Translations under genes and position numbers: made by a program | Shown: positions 9,562 to 18,373 of the stretch, piece after piece | Position numbering within the stretch: the first letter of the stretch is position 1 | How the letters are laid out: every line of letters begins with the position of its first letter | Source of the DNA: Caulobacter sp. FWC26 | GTDB lineage: Bacteria > Pseudomonadota > Alphaproteobacteria > Caulobacterales > Caulobacteraceae | Reading direction: 5' to 3' | NCBI RefSeq assembly: GCF_002742645.2 | Contig: NZ_CP033875.1 | Location: 2,458,001-2,522,000 of the forward strand | DNA length: 64,000 nucleotides | The notes under the pieces: generated by a model | Told to the model about the DNA's origin: nothing | The model's database searches: none | The model's input: only the letters and a program-made list of their open reading frames with translations

Positions 9562-11621
9562 TTCGAGGGCTCCTGCCTAGTGATTCCACCTGCAGGAGAG
9601 TCTGCCCAAAACGCAACAAATCCTGGATGTGCGTAGCCTTGCCTGCTCAGAGTCCGTGCGATCGACAGCGCTTCGCTCTTTCGCCCGACCGCTAGGTAGG
9701 CTCTGGCCAAAGTGTCCAGACTTCCCGGCGTCAGCGATCCAAGGCGGGGCGAAAACGTCGCGATCGTGGCCGAGGGTTCTCCGGCGGCCAGCTGGGCGAA
9801 ACCCAGAAGATCCGAGCGATCCATCGCCGTATCGCGGCTGGCGGGCCTCGACTTCAAGCTTTGCAATAGGGCTTTAGCCAATTCCCTCGCCTTAGCTTCC
9901 TCGCCGGCGCGCAGAGCCAGAACGATGGCCTGACGCTCCAGACGCCCTTCGAGGTCGGCACGCCAAATCTTGCCTTGATCAGCCCCCCGCAACCTCGCGA
10001 GACTTCTGGCGGCGGCGGCGCGCATCGCTTCAGCCTTCGCGCCCCCCTCCGACCACGTCGTGAAATCCACGATGTCCATTTCCCCGATCACCAGATACTC
10101 GCGCCAACGCGTGTTGCTTGGATCCAACGCCGCAAGCTCGCGCAGACGTCGCATGCTGCGGGCCGACCGTTCTTGGGCTTGCTCCAGACGCCCCACGTTG
10201 AACTCCAACCGGGCAAGACCAAGCTCTATTCCCATGCTCTTGGCCGCCAGGCGCTTGTCAGTTGGAAAGGCCGCCACGCCTTGGTCGAGCATGCGCGCGG
10301 CGGCTTGTCGTTCGGTGAGCGCCTCTAGCGGTCTCGCCGTCGCCTGCAGGGCGTCGGCCAGCCAGGCATGGGTGTTGGCGGTGTCGGTCAGGCGCTTCTT
10401 ATCGTTGGGAGCCCGCACGCGCTCGGCCTCGAAGATCACGAACGCAGAGCGAAAGGCCTCGAGCGCCTCGTCGGCGCGTCCTTCCTCGAACAGCAGGGTG
10501 CCCAGATTGTTCTTGGCGTAGGCCACCTCGATCCGCCACTCGGCCCGATTGGGGTCGATGGCCACAAGCCGTTTGGCCAGCGCCTCGTAGCGCTTGAATC
10601 CGAGCTCGGCCTTATCGGCCTCGCCGCGTCGCCATTCCATATAGGCCAGCCAGAAGACGTTCTGCGCCTCGTCGAAGACGCGCTCGCCGTCATTGGGCGA
10701 CCGCTCCACGAGCGTATGGGTCGTCGCGGCGGCTTGGGCGAAGGCGTCCTGCGCGCCGGCCAAATCCCCCCTCTGCTCGCGGATCGTCCCGAGCAGGGTC
10801 TGAGCCTTGGCGCGCTGAGCCAGGGCTTTGTCGTCCAGGCGATCGCTGTCGGCCTTGGCGTAGTAGGCCAGCACCTTGGCGCTGACTCCGTCCAGCACGT
10901 CCAGGCGGCCGACCGGCTCGAGCTGTTCGCGCAGATCGCCCAGCATGTAAGCGACCAGCGCTTCGGTCTCATCGCGCTGTTCGCGGGCGATCTGACGCGA
11001 CTTCAAGGTCGCGACGGTCATCGCGCCCATGCCGGCGGTGACAACCAGCGCCGCCGCGCTGACCGCCGTCATCACCCGAAGCCGTCGACGGGCGTCGCGC
11101 TGAACCAGTTGATCCAGGCTCACGCCGAGAAGACTGGCAGCGATCTTGAGCTTGGCGAGCCTGCGTCCATCCGCGTCCTGGCGCAGGTCCACCGCGAGGG
11201 GCTCGACGCCTTCGGGAAGCGCCGCGCGCAGGGTCGGCGGCAGCATTTCGGAAAGCGACATCCGCTCCGGCGCCTCGGGCGCAATGACGCTGATGACGCG
11301 AGCGGCCCCGCGCTGAGCGACAAAGTGCGCGACTTCCCTGTCGACCCAAAGCGAGGCGGACGCGTGCGGCGAGCACAGAATGATCAGGGCGTCCGAGCAG
11401 TCCAAGGCGCCACGAATCGCTTCGCTGAGATCCGGAGTCGCCGAGAGCTCGTCGCGATCGCGGAAAATAGGCTTCAGGGCGCCGGCCAGGACACCGCCGT
11501 CCGTACCGCGCAGGCCGCGCGGCGGGCGATAACTCTCCAGCGCGCGATGAAGCCACTCAGCCGCTTTGCGGTCCTGATGACTATAGCTGATAAAGGCCTT
11601 GTACCGTTGCGGACTAGCCAT
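9558..11621 (-). CDS. TIR-domain membrane protein with C-terminal TPRs
   Basis: In this 687-residue protein, residues 6-110 form a TIR_2-type domain: KAFISYSHQD (strand A), FRDRDELS (BB loop) and SLWVDREVAHF, where Glu97 fits the NADase or conserved Glu. A basic linker (RDARRRLR) leads into one transmembrane helix (about 183-206). TPR-like repeats fill the rest (GDLAGAQDAFAQAA, NNLGTLLFEEGRADEALEAF, AYLAVGRKSEALSIA). The predicted topology puts TIR in the cytoplasm and the TPRs in the periplasm. TIR proteins either signal or destroy NAD in defence; which applies here is unknown. The ATG at 11621 follows GGGGGG. It is the first gene of a three-gene operon, only 35 bp from a divergent CRP-like gene. 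Confidence 0.88.
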   Translation of the reverse strand: MASPQRYKAFISYSHQDRKAAEWLHRALESYRPPRGLRGTDGGVLAGALKPIFRDRDELSATPDLSEAIRGALDCSDALIILCSPHASASLWVDREVAHFVAQRGAARVISVIAPEAPERMSLSEMLPPTLRAALPEGVEPLAVDLRQDADGRRLAKLKIAASLLGVSLDQLVQRDARRRLRVMTAVSAAALVVTAGMGAMTVATLKSRQIAREQRDETEALVAYMLGDLREQLEPVGRLDVLDGVSAKVLAYYAKADSDRLDDKALAQRAKAQTLLGTIREQRGDLAGAQDAFAQAAATTHTLVERSPNDGERVFDEAQNVFWLAYMEWRRGEADKAELGFKRYEALAKRLVAIDPNRAEWRIEVAYAKNNLGTLLFEEGRADEALEAFRSAFVIFEAERVRAPNDKKRLTDTANTHAWLADALQATARPLEALTERQAAARMLDQGVAAFPTDKRLAAKSMGIELGLARLEFNVGRLEQAQERSARSMRRLRELAALDPSNTRWREYLVIGEMDIVDFTTWSEGGAKAEAMRAAAARSLARLRGADQGKIWRADLEGRLERQAIVLALRAGEEAKARELAKALLQSLKSRPASRDTAMDRSDLLGFAQLAAGEPSATIATFSPRLGSLTPGSLDTLARAYLAVGRKSEALSIARTLSRQGYAHPGFVAFWADSPAGGITRQEPSK

Positions 11622-11656
11622 TGAACGCCCCCCGATCGACAGCGTGAGCGTACCAG

Positions 11657-12403
11657 ATGACCGTGATTCCCCCGTCCGCTAAGCGTGTCACGCCTGCTGC
11701 GCTCAACACCAAAGCGACCGAGGATTACCGGAACAACCGGTTGTTCCGGTACATGGCCGCCGACGAGGTGGAGGGCTTGGCGCCGCGCCTTGAGCAGTTG
11801 CGCTATGACAAGGGCCAGATGATCGTGCAGCGGCGTGATCAGGATCAGGGCGTCTACTTGCTGCTGGAAGGGGTGCTGCTCGCCAATCAGTACGCCCGGT
11901 CGGGACGTGAGGTCGGCTATCGACGACTGAACCCGGGCGCCTACTTCGGTGAAATCTCCGCCATCGACGGTCTTCCTCGCTCGGTGAATATCGTCGCGCT
12001 CGAAGACGCTCGCATAGCTCGCCTGCCCCAGCGGCTCATCCACGAACTGATCGACAGCTCCCCTCGCTTTATGCGGGCCTTACTCGAAGATATGGCCGCG
12101 CTGACGCGATCGCTGACGGATCGCCTGTTCGAGTTGACAGCGATTTCGGTGGCCAGCCGCGTGGATATCGAACTGCTGCGCATGGCGTCTGCGGCGAGCG
12201 GAGACGGGAAATCGGCAATCATCAACCCCTGCCCAACCCACGCCGAACTAGCGGTGCTGCTGGGCAGCCAGCGAGAACCGGTGACCCGGGAGTTGAACCG
12301 CCTCGCCAACCTCGACATCGTCCGACAAACCGGTCGCTCCCTGCACATCCTGGACATGGAAGCCTTGGCCAGAGAGGTCGAGCGGATCGTTGGCGAGCCT
12401 TAG
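11657..12403 (+). CDS. CRP/FNR-family regulator with cNMP-binding domain
   Basis: The 248-residue protein has an N-terminal beta-roll with a canonical phosphate-binding cassette (YFGEISAIDGLPRS: Glu99, Arg108, Ser109), so cAMP or a similar nucleotide is a plausible ligand. The C-terminal winged helix has SQREPVTRELNRL; its R-E-x-x-x-R spacing is like E. coli CRP (RETVGR), suggesting a TGTGA-type half site. No such palindrome was found in the 35-bp gap to the TIR operon. Being divergent from a cyclase operon suggests it may sense the cyclase product (inference). The stop overlaps the convergent hemN by 4 nt. Confidence 0.9.
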   Translation: MTVIPPSAKRVTPAALNTKATEDYRNNRLFRYMAADEVEGLAPRLEQLRYDKGQMIVQRRDQDQGVYLLLEGVLLANQYARSGREVGYRRLNPGAYFGEISAIDGLPRSVNIVALEDARIARLPQRLIHELIDSSPRFMRALLEDMAALTRSLTDRLFELTAISVASRVDIELLRMASAASGDGKSAIINPCPTHAELAVLLGSQREPVTRELNRLANLDIVRQTGRSLHILDMEALAREVERIVGEP

Positions 12404-13761
12404 ACCGCTTTCGCGTGGCGGTTGGCCGTGACGGGAAGCCGCTCGTCGAACGCGGCGGCTACGACGCGCATCAATCGGCGAGCGCTCTCGGGGATCTTCA
12501 CGACGGCGCCGTCACGGGCGCAAAGGCCCGCGACCGCCAACGCGTCCGTGCTCGCCAGGCAGTCGGACAGGTGATCCGGAGGGAAACCGTGGGCGAGGCA
12601 GATCGCCTCGACGTCGACGGCCATGTCGCACATCAGCCGCTCGATGACTGCGGCGCGAAGCCTATCCTCGTCGCTCAGCGCCAGGGCGCGCCCAAGCGGC
12701 AGCTCGCCGCGGGCGATCTTTCCGGCCCACTGGTCGGTGGGTGTCAGGTTCTGGACAAAGCCTTCCCGGAATTGTCCGATCGAGGACGGACCGATCGGAA
12801 CCAGAACCGGCGCAGGATCGTCGGTGTAGCCTTGAAAGTTGCGTCGCAGTCGTCCTGCGGCCGCCGCTCGACTGAGCGCGTCGTTTGGCAGCGCATAGTG
12901 ATCAAGGCCGATCCGCACATAGCCCGCCTCGATGAGCGCGGCGTCCGCCGCGTCCGCCTGGCTCCAGCGACCGTCCAGATCGGCGAGGTCAGCCTCGCGG
13001 ATCATGGTCTGGTGCTTCTTCATCCAGGGAACATGCGCATAGCCGAACACCGCGACTCGGTCCGGACGCAGTTCGACGGCCTTTCGCGTGGAGTCATAGA
13101 CATTGTCGGGCGTCTGCCCCGGCAGGCCGTACATCAGATCGAAATTCAACCCGCCAATCCCGACCGCGCGTAGGCGCTCCACTGCGGTCGAGACCTGCTC
13201 GAAGGGCTGGACGCGATTGACCATCGCCTGAACGGCCGGGTCAAAGGTCTGCACACCAAGGCTGACGCGGGTCACGCCGGCCTCTCCGGCGGCGTCGACA
13301 AAGGCGTCCGACAGCATGCCCGGATCCAGCTCGGCGGCGATTTCCGCGCCAGGCCGGGGATGGAACGCAGCCTTCAGTTGGACGACGAGCCGCTTGAAGT
13401 CGCCCGGGCTCAGCGCGTTGGGGCTCCCCCCGCCGAAGTGCAGGTGCGCCAGACCGTCATGTTCGCCAAGCCGCGCGGCCACCAGCTCGATCTCGCGCGC
13501 GAGAACATCCGCATAGGTGCCGACCCGCTCATAGGTGTGGGCGATCGAGGTGTGGCAGCCGCAGTACCAGCAAAGTCTCCGGCAGAAGGGAACGTGGACA
13601 TAAACCGAAAGGTGATCATCGGGCCGGGTTTTTGCGAACCAGCCGGGAGCCTGCTCGACCTGATGAGCGTCGAACGCGACGGCGGTCGGATAACTCGTGT
13701 AACGCGGCAGATTCCGCTCGGCGTGAGCGCGCTGGACAGGAGAAAGGCCGGTATGGGTCAT
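12400..13761 (-). CDS. hemN: Oxygen-independent coproporphyrinogen III oxidase
   Basis: HemN is a radical-SAM enzyme that decarboxylates coproporphyrinogen III to protoporphyrinogen IX without oxygen, supporting haem synthesis in low oxygen. The 453-residue protein has the YTSYPTA opening, the CxxxCxxC cluster motif with an extra Cys (CRRLCWYCGC, residues 60-69), HFGGGSPN, and a C-terminal HemN domain. The ATG at 13761 is chosen; an in-frame TTG at 13794 lacks a ribosome-binding site and adds atypical residues. It follows the FNR-type regulator gene by 53 nt on the same strand and is probably cotranscribed from the promoter carrying the FNR box at 14638. Confidence 0.95.
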   Translation of the reverse strand: MTHTGLSPVQRAHAERNLPRYTSYPTAVAFDAHQVEQAPGWFAKTRPDDHLSVYVHVPFCRRLCWYCGCHTSIAHTYERVGTYADVLAREIELVAARLGEHDGLAHLHFGGGSPNALSPGDFKRLVVQLKAAFHPRPGAEIAAELDPGMLSDAFVDAAGEAGVTRVSLGVQTFDPAVQAMVNRVQPFEQVSTAVERLRAVGIGGLNFDLMYGLPGQTPDNVYDSTRKAVELRPDRVAVFGYAHVPWMKKHQTMIREADLADLDGRWSQADAADAALIEAGYVRIGLDHYALPNDALSRAAAAGRLRRNFQGYTDDPAPVLVPIGPSSIGQFREGFVQNLTPTDQWAGKIARGELPLGRALALSDEDRLRAAVIERLMCDMAVDVEAICLAHGFPPDHLSDCLASTDALAVAGLCARDGAVVKIPESARRLMRVVAAAFDERLPVTANRHAKAV

Positions 13762-13814
13762 TTTGGTCCAAGAGCTTGCGAAATGGCGGTTCAACGGAGG
13801 CTGCGGCGGGGGCG

Positions 13815-14582
13815 CTAGAGGGCAGCCATCGCCAAGCGCTCCCCCCGGCGGCGTTCGCGTTCGGCCTGGCTGAAGCCTTCGCCGACATCACTGTCGATCG
13901 TCGGATCGGGCCGTGCGAGCATGGCGAGCGCATCCGGCTGACGCAGGGTCACCGTCGCGCCGTCAATCTCAACGCCGTGCGGCGTGAGGCTGGCGAAAGC
14001 GCGTGACAGGTTCTCGGGCGTCATGCCGAGGAGCGACGCCAGCACACGTTTCCGGCAAGGCAGCCGGATGATCGAGCCACCGTTCTGGCGTTCGTACTGG
14101 GCCAGCAGATAGCTGATCAGGCGTTCTCGCGCCGTGCGCAGCTTGCAGTTCTTCAGAGACCGCACGGCGCCGCTGAAGCAGCCGGCCAGCTCCTCCGCGA
14201 CGGCTCGCCCCAAGGCCGCATCCTCGCCAAGCGCCTGCCGGAAGGCCTCACCGGGAATCATCAGAATGAGGCTCGCCTTGGTGGTTCGCGCGCTCATCAG
14301 ACTTGGGCCGTCCAGAACGATCGACGCCAGCCCCAACGTCGCTGTCGGCCATAGAAGCGCCAGCGTCGACTCTCGATCGCAGGAGCTGCCCTCCAACTCG
14401 ATCGCCCCGTCGAGAAGGACGAACAGGAAGTTGTCCGGTTGTCCCTGGCTGGTCAGTTGCGAGCCGCGGGGGAACCGCTGCAGAAAAGCCCCCCGCATCA
14501 ACCGCGCGAAGACCTCGCCATCCAAGTCCCTGAAAAGCGACAGGGCCCGAATGCGAACCAGATCGGTGTCTTCAACGGACAT
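13815..14582 (-). CDS. CRP/FNR-family regulator (FixK/FtrB-like, no Fe-S cysteines)
   Basis: A cNMP-like beta-roll (FLFVLLDGAIELEG, PTATLGLASIVLDGPSLM) is joined to a winged helix (RVLASLLGMTPENLSRAFASL). The E-x-x-S-R pattern in the recognition helix matches FNR/FixK proteins that read TTGAT half sites. The N-terminal Cys cluster of Fnr is absent (only scattered Cys), so it should not sense oxygen directly through a [4Fe-4S] centre. The ATG at 14582 has AGGAG 8 nt upstream; the longer frame to 14651 would begin inside a perfect TTGATGCCGATCAA box. That box implies control by FixK/FNR or autoregulation. 255 residues. Confidence 0.86.
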   Translation of the reverse strand: MSVEDTDLVRIRALSLFRDLDGEVFARLMRGAFLQRFPRGSQLTSQGQPDNFLFVLLDGAIELEGSSCDRESTLALLWPTATLGLASIVLDGPSLMSARTTKASLILMIPGEAFRQALGEDAALGRAVAEELAGCFSGAVRSLKNCKLRTARERLISYLLAQYERQNGGSIIRLPCRKRVLASLLGMTPENLSRAFASLTPHGVEIDGATVTLRQPDALAMLARPDPTIDSDVGEGFSQAERERRRGERLAMAAL

Positions 14583-14637
14583 GACAAAGCTCCTGAGCGT
14601 CACCCTCTCTTCGTGCGCCGCCGCGACCCACTCGACC

Positions 14638-14651
14638 TTGATGCCGATCAA
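14638..14651. promoter_or_regulatory. FNR/FixK box TTGATGCCGATCAA
   Basis: This is a perfect TTGAT-N4-ATCAA dyad, centred 62 bp upstream of the FNR-type regulator ATG and leading into regulator-hemN. If it activates from -41.5, transcription would begin near 14603. Confidence 0.85.
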
Positions 14652-14689
14652 TAGACGCGACGATGTTCGTCAGACCACGACGGGCGGGA

Positions 14690-14725
14690 CAAACAAAAAC
14701 TCCCCGTCGGCGGACCGACGGGGAG
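14690..14725 (-). terminator. Rho-independent terminator of ompW
   Basis: A perfect 11-bp stem (CTCCCCGTCGG paired with CCGACGGGGAG, 4-nt loop) at 14700-14725 is followed on the minus strand by TTTTTGTTT. It lies 37 nt after the ompW stop. Confidence 0.9.
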
Positions 14726-14761
14726 CCAGAGAACAGGCGGCCAAGGACGCCTGCCGGGGGG

Positions 14762-15406
14762 TTAGAATTGGCGTGACAGGCCGATCGAGGCGACGACCGG
14801 GTCCAGATCGACCTTAGCCTTCAGAGCGCCGCCGTTGATCTTGGCGTCGGTGCTGAAATAGACCTTCTTGACGTCGGCGTTGATCAGCCAGCTGTTCTTC
14901 ATCTTGATGTTGACGCCGGCCTGCAGCGCGTAACCCACACCGTCGTCCACCTTCACGGTGAAGCCGTTCTTGTTCTTGTCGCTGTAGAACAGCATGTAGT
15001 TCAGGCCCGCGCCGAAATAGGGGCTGACCTGCGAAGCCGGCAGCGGGTGATATTGCAGCGTCACGACCGGCGGCAGAACCCAGGTCTTGTGAACCAGCAC
15101 GTCGGTGCCGGGACCCTGGGCGCGGATATCGTGCTCCGTGGTGCCGAGGATGGCCTCGACCGCGACCTTGTCGGTCAGGAAGTAGGTGAAGCCCAGGGTC
15201 GGCTTCACGTCGTTGCCCACATGCGCCTTGAGGCCCGAGTTGGCGCCGGCGGCGGTCAGGATCGCTGCGTCCTTGGCGGGCGCGACCTGCGTCAGGCGCG
15301 CGTGAACGATCAGGTCGCCCTTGGCGTTCGGCGTAAAGTCCTGCGCCTGGGCGGCGCCGACACCAAGCGCACCAAAGGCCACGAGCGAAAGAGCCAGCTT
15401 CTTCAT
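14762..15406 (-). CDS. ompW: OmpW-family outer-membrane protein
   Basis: The 214-residue eight-stranded beta-barrel precursor has a signal peptide (MKKLALSLVAFGALG, cleavage after AQA) and family hallmarks: LGFTYFLTDKVAVE, LPPVVTLQYHPLP, VSPYFGAGLNYMLFY and the terminal aromatic residue of LSRQF. OmpW proteins form narrow hydrophobic channels and are often induced in low oxygen. The ATG at 15406 has GGGGA upstream. An FNR-like box 76-89 bp upstream and a strong terminator downstream define a single-gene unit within the micro-oxic cluster. Confidence 0.94.
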   Translation of the reverse strand: MKKLALSLVAFGALGVGAAQAQDFTPNAKGDLIVHARLTQVAPAKDAAILTAAGANSGLKAHVGNDVKPTLGFTYFLTDKVAVEAILGTTEHDIRAQGPGTDVLVHKTWVLPPVVTLQYHPLPASQVSPYFGAGLNYMLFYSDKNKNGFTVKVDDGVGYALQAGVNIKMKNSWLINADVKKVYFSTDAKINGGALKAKVDLDPVVASIGLSRQF

Positions 15407-15481
15407 TGTCTATCCCCAATTCCCGCGACGTCTTTGTTCCTTGTCGCGAGGGGAATTTGGACGACTTGCTCAGCCGGGTAT

Positions 15482-15495
15482 TTGACCTGAATCAG
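15482..15495. promoter_or_regulatory. Imperfect FNR/FixK box (TTGACCTGAATCAG)
   Basis: TTGAC-N4-ATCAG matches the FNR/FixK consensus in 8 of 10 fixed positions. It lies between the ccoS stop and the ompW start, about 82 bp upstream of the ompW ATG. OmpW being part of the low-oxygen regulon is inferred. Confidence 0.6.
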
Positions 15496-15537
15496 GCAAA
15501 TTACATCTATATCCGAGCCCGGATCCTTAAGTATTAC

Positions 15538-15705
15538 TCAATCCGCGCTGGACGGCGGCTTATCATCAAGGTGATCATAGAGAATCCGTTCCGCATCGCC
15601 CTTCGGGTCGTCGTACTGTCCCGAGCGCATCGTCCAAAAGAACGCCAGGAGACCCAGCGCGCCCAGACCAATCGACGCCGGGGCCAGGAAAAGCACGATG
15701 TTCAT
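15538..15705 (-). CDS. ccoS: cbb3 oxidase maturation protein CcoS/FixS
   Basis: This 55-residue small membrane protein has one N-terminal helix (IVLFLAPASIGLGALGLLAFFW) followed by the CcoS signature SGQYDDPKGDAERIL. CcoS is required to insert haem and copper cofactors into the catalytic subunit of cbb3 oxidase. The ATG overlaps the ccoI stop by 4 nt, so it is translationally coupled and is the last gene of ccoNOPQ-GHIS. Confidence 0.93.
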   Translation of the reverse strand: MNIVLFLAPASIGLGALGLLAFFWTMRSGQYDDPKGDAERILYDHLDDKPPSSAD

Positions 15706-17876
15706 CGGCGGAACCTCCCGACGCTGGGACGCGCCGCATTCAACAAGACCACGATCGAAGACCCCGACATCGCAAGAGCGGCGACAAAGGGATTGACCAA
15801 GCCGAACATGGCGGCGGGCGTGGCCACCACGTTGTAGAGGGCCGAGAAGGCGAAGTTTTCCAGCGCTCTTCTGCGGGCGTCGCGAGCCGTCTCGATCGAC
15901 TCGATCACCGCGCCCAGACCTTCGCCCGTAAACACCAGATCCGCCGCGTTCTGGGCGGCGTCGACCGCCGCGCCCGGCGCCATCGAGGCGTGAGCCTTAG
16001 CAAGGGCGGCGGCGTCATTCAGCCCATCGCCGACCATGAGAACCTTACGCCCGCGCGCCTTCAGATCGTCGACAATGGCGGCCTTTTCGACCGGTGTAAG
16101 GCCCGCACGCCACGCCGTAACGCCGATATCGGACGCAATGTCGCGGACCGGTCCTTCGACATCACCGGAGAGAATCTCGACCGAGAGACCAAGCGCGCTG
16201 AGCTTGGCGATCGTGTCTCGGGCGTCACTCCTCGGGAGGTCCTCGAACGCGAAGCGGATCTTCACGTCGCCTTCGAAGCCGAACCACAGTTCGGTCTCGC
16301 GAACGCCAGGCTCCTTCACGCCGACGAAGCTCGCCCGGCCCAACCGTGCGCGCCGACCGTCGATGACACCCTCGACGCCCTGCCCGGCCGTCTCGACGCA
16401 GTCCTGGGCGACGGGGCCTGCCCCCGCTTCGGCGGCAAGGGCGCGCGCCAGGGGATGTCGCGAAGCCCGCGCGAGCGGCGCGGCGGTTGCGACCAGATGC
16501 GCGGGCGCGTCGATCAGCGCCGGACGCCCCTCGGTCAGCACACCCGTCTTGTCGAACACCACATGATCGATCTCGGCCAGACGCTCCAGCGCCGCCCCCG
16601 ACTTCACCAGAACGCCCTTACGAAACAATCGGCTGCTAGCGGCGATCTGAACGGCGGGAACAGCCAGACCCAGCGCGCAAGGACAGGTCACGATCAGCAC
16701 GGCTGCCGCGCGCAGCAGCGCCTCGCGCGGACCAAGTCCAAGCGCCCAACAACCGACGAACGTCAGAGCCGCAGCGGTATGGACGACTGGAACATAGAGC
16801 GCGGCAGCCTTGTCGGCGAGCCGGACATAGGTCGAACGCGCCTGGGCGCCGGCTTCCATCAGCCGCGCGATGGCGGCCAGCGTCGAGTCCTCGGTGCGAG
16901 CGGTGGCCTTCATGACCAGACGCCCGGACAGATTGAGCGCCCCGGCATGGAGGCGCGCGCCTGAGGCTACGGGGACCAAGGCGGTTTCACCCGTGATCAG
17001 CGCATTGTCGATCTCAGACGCGCCCTCTTCCACCAGGCCATCGACCGGAATCCGCTCCCCGGGCGCGACGGCGAGGAGATCGCCAACGCGGATTTCGGCG
17101 ACCGGAACGCCCTGCTCGGCCCCGTCGACAAGCCGCATGGCGACAGGCGTCTGCAGGGCCAGCAGGTCGCGGGCGGCCGAGCGCGCCCCAGCCCTCAGGC
17201 GATGGTCCAGGTAGCGGCCGATCAACAACAGAAACAGCAGCGTCACCGCCGCATCGAAATAGGCATGCTTCCCGCCCAGAAGGGTCTCTGAGAAGCTGAC
17301 AATCAGGGTCAGAATGACGCCAATCGAAATCGGCACGTCCATGTTGGCCTTGCCGCGCTTCAGCGACGCCCACGCGGAACGGAAGAACGGTCGGCCGGCG
17401 AACAGCGCGCACGGCGTCGCGACGATCGCCGCCATCCAGTACATCACCGTCAGCGTGGCGGGGGTCAGTTCCTGGCCGAACAGGCCGGCCCAGGCCGGCA
17501 CGGTGAACATCATCACGTTGCCTGCGCCGAAACCCGCGACGCCGAGGGCCACGGCCAGCTCCTTGCCCTCACGGTCTTGGGCGGCGTCGGCCTCGGCCGG
17601 GTCGAAGAGACAGGCCCGGTATCCGAGGTCCTCGACGGTCTCCAGCACCTGCCCCGGATCGGCTGTCTTGTCCGTCAATTCCACGGCGAGCTTGCCAGTG
17701 GTGAGATTCAGCCGCGCCGCGTCCACCCCAGGCAGAGCCCGCACGGCCTTCTCGATCTTGCTGATGCACCCCGCGCAGCGCGCGCCGCGCACCAGCAGCT
17801 CAAGCCGCCCGCGTCCCGTATCGTCGCGACGAACGAAGGCCTCCAGATCGCGATGCAGGGCAAGGCCGTGGCTCAT
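15702..17876 (-). CDS. ccoI: Copper-translocating P-type ATPase CcoI/FixI
   Basis: This 724-residue P1B-type ATPase exports copper across the inner membrane for cbb3 oxidase assembly. In order: a heavy-metal-associated domain with CAGC (Cys34, Cys37), paired helices, the actuator TGETALVP, the ion-binding TCPCALGLA in a membrane helix, the phosphorylation motif DKTGVLTEG (Val replacing the usual Thr, as in many FixI proteins), SRHPLARALA and hinge VGDGLNDAAALA. It overlaps ccoH and ccoS by 4 nt each. Confidence 0.95.
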   Translation of the reverse strand: MSHGLALHRDLEAFVRRDDTGRGRLELLVRGARCAGCISKIEKAVRALPGVDAARLNLTTGKLAVELTDKTADPGQVLETVEDLGYRACLFDPAEADAAQDREGKELAVALGVAGFGAGNVMMFTVPAWAGLFGQELTPATLTVMYWMAAIVATPCALFAGRPFFRSAWASLKRGKANMDVPISIGVILTLIVSFSETLLGGKHAYFDAAVTLLFLLLIGRYLDHRLRAGARSAARDLLALQTPVAMRLVDGAEQGVPVAEIRVGDLLAVAPGERIPVDGLVEEGASEIDNALITGETALVPVASGARLHAGALNLSGRLVMKATARTEDSTLAAIARLMEAGAQARSTYVRLADKAAALYVPVVHTAAALTFVGCWALGLGPREALLRAAAVLIVTCPCALGLAVPAVQIAASSRLFRKGVLVKSGAALERLAEIDHVVFDKTGVLTEGRPALIDAPAHLVATAAPLARASRHPLARALAAEAGAGPVAQDCVETAGQGVEGVIDGRRARLGRASFVGVKEPGVRETELWFGFEGDVKIRFAFEDLPRSDARDTIAKLSALGLSVEILSGDVEGPVRDIASDIGVTAWRAGLTPVEKAAIVDDLKARGRKVLMVGDGLNDAAALAKAHASMAPGAAVDAAQNAADLVFTGEGLGAVIESIETARDARRRALENFAFSALYNVVATPAAMFGLVNPFVAALAMSGSSIVVLLNAARPSVGRFRR

Positions 17877-18373
17877 CGCGACACCAAGCGGGCTTCCAGC
17901 TCGAAGCTGTTCTTGGAGTCGCGAGCGACCGCGCGGAGGTCCCAGGCGCCATCCAGCCGAGCGGTGGCGCGATAGCGCCCGTCGCCGAGAGGCTTGAAGT
18001 CGAGGGATTGCTTGCCTGTCTCTGTGGCCGGCCGCTCTAGCGAGCCGGTCAGGGAGAGCCGCTCCAGAGGCTGGCCGGCCCGATCAAGGACGCGAACCAC
18101 CACTGCCTTGCCCTGCTCGGTTTCCACCGCCGCAGACCACCCCAGGCTCGCCTCTCGCTGTCGCTGGGCCAGGGTCTGGTTGAAGGCCAGACCCGCCTCG
18201 TAAGGGTTGGAAGCGACCTGGCCGGAGAAGGTCCGATAGGCCAAGACCATGAACACCACGTCCACCGCGATGACCAAGGCGAAGAAGGCGACGACGCCGA
18301 TCAGGACATGCCAGCCGGTGATCTGCCCCTTGCGCGAGGCCGGGTTGGGAACGGTTTGCGCGGCGACGGTCAT
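17873..18373 (-). CDS. ccoH: cbb3 oxidase assembly protein CcoH/FixH
   Basis: In this 166-residue protein one transmembrane helix (about residues 22-48, HVLIGVVAFFALVIAVDVVF) is followed by a periplasmic beta-rich FixH domain containing NPYEAGLAFNQTL and AQRQREASLGW. CcoH binds and stabilises the assembling CcoNOP complex. The start overlaps the ccoG stop by 4 nt. Confidence 0.93.
   Translation of the reverse strand: MTVAAQTVPNPASRKGQITGWHVLIGVVAFFALVIAVDVVFMVLAYRTFSGQVASNPYEAGLAFNQTLAQRQREASLGWSAAVETEQGKAVVVRVLDRAGQPLERLSLTGSLERPATETGKQSLDFKPLGDGRYRATARLDGAWDLRAVARDSKNSFELEARLVSR

Noticed and set aside
13761..13794. hemN start at TTG 13794
   Set aside because: No ribosome-binding site and extra residues not seen in the family; ATG 13761 fits better.
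13815..14651. FNR-type regulator starting at 14651
   Set aside because: This start lies in the FNR box TTGATGCCGATCAA. The ATG at 14582 has AGGAG at ideal spacing, so the shorter protein is preferred.
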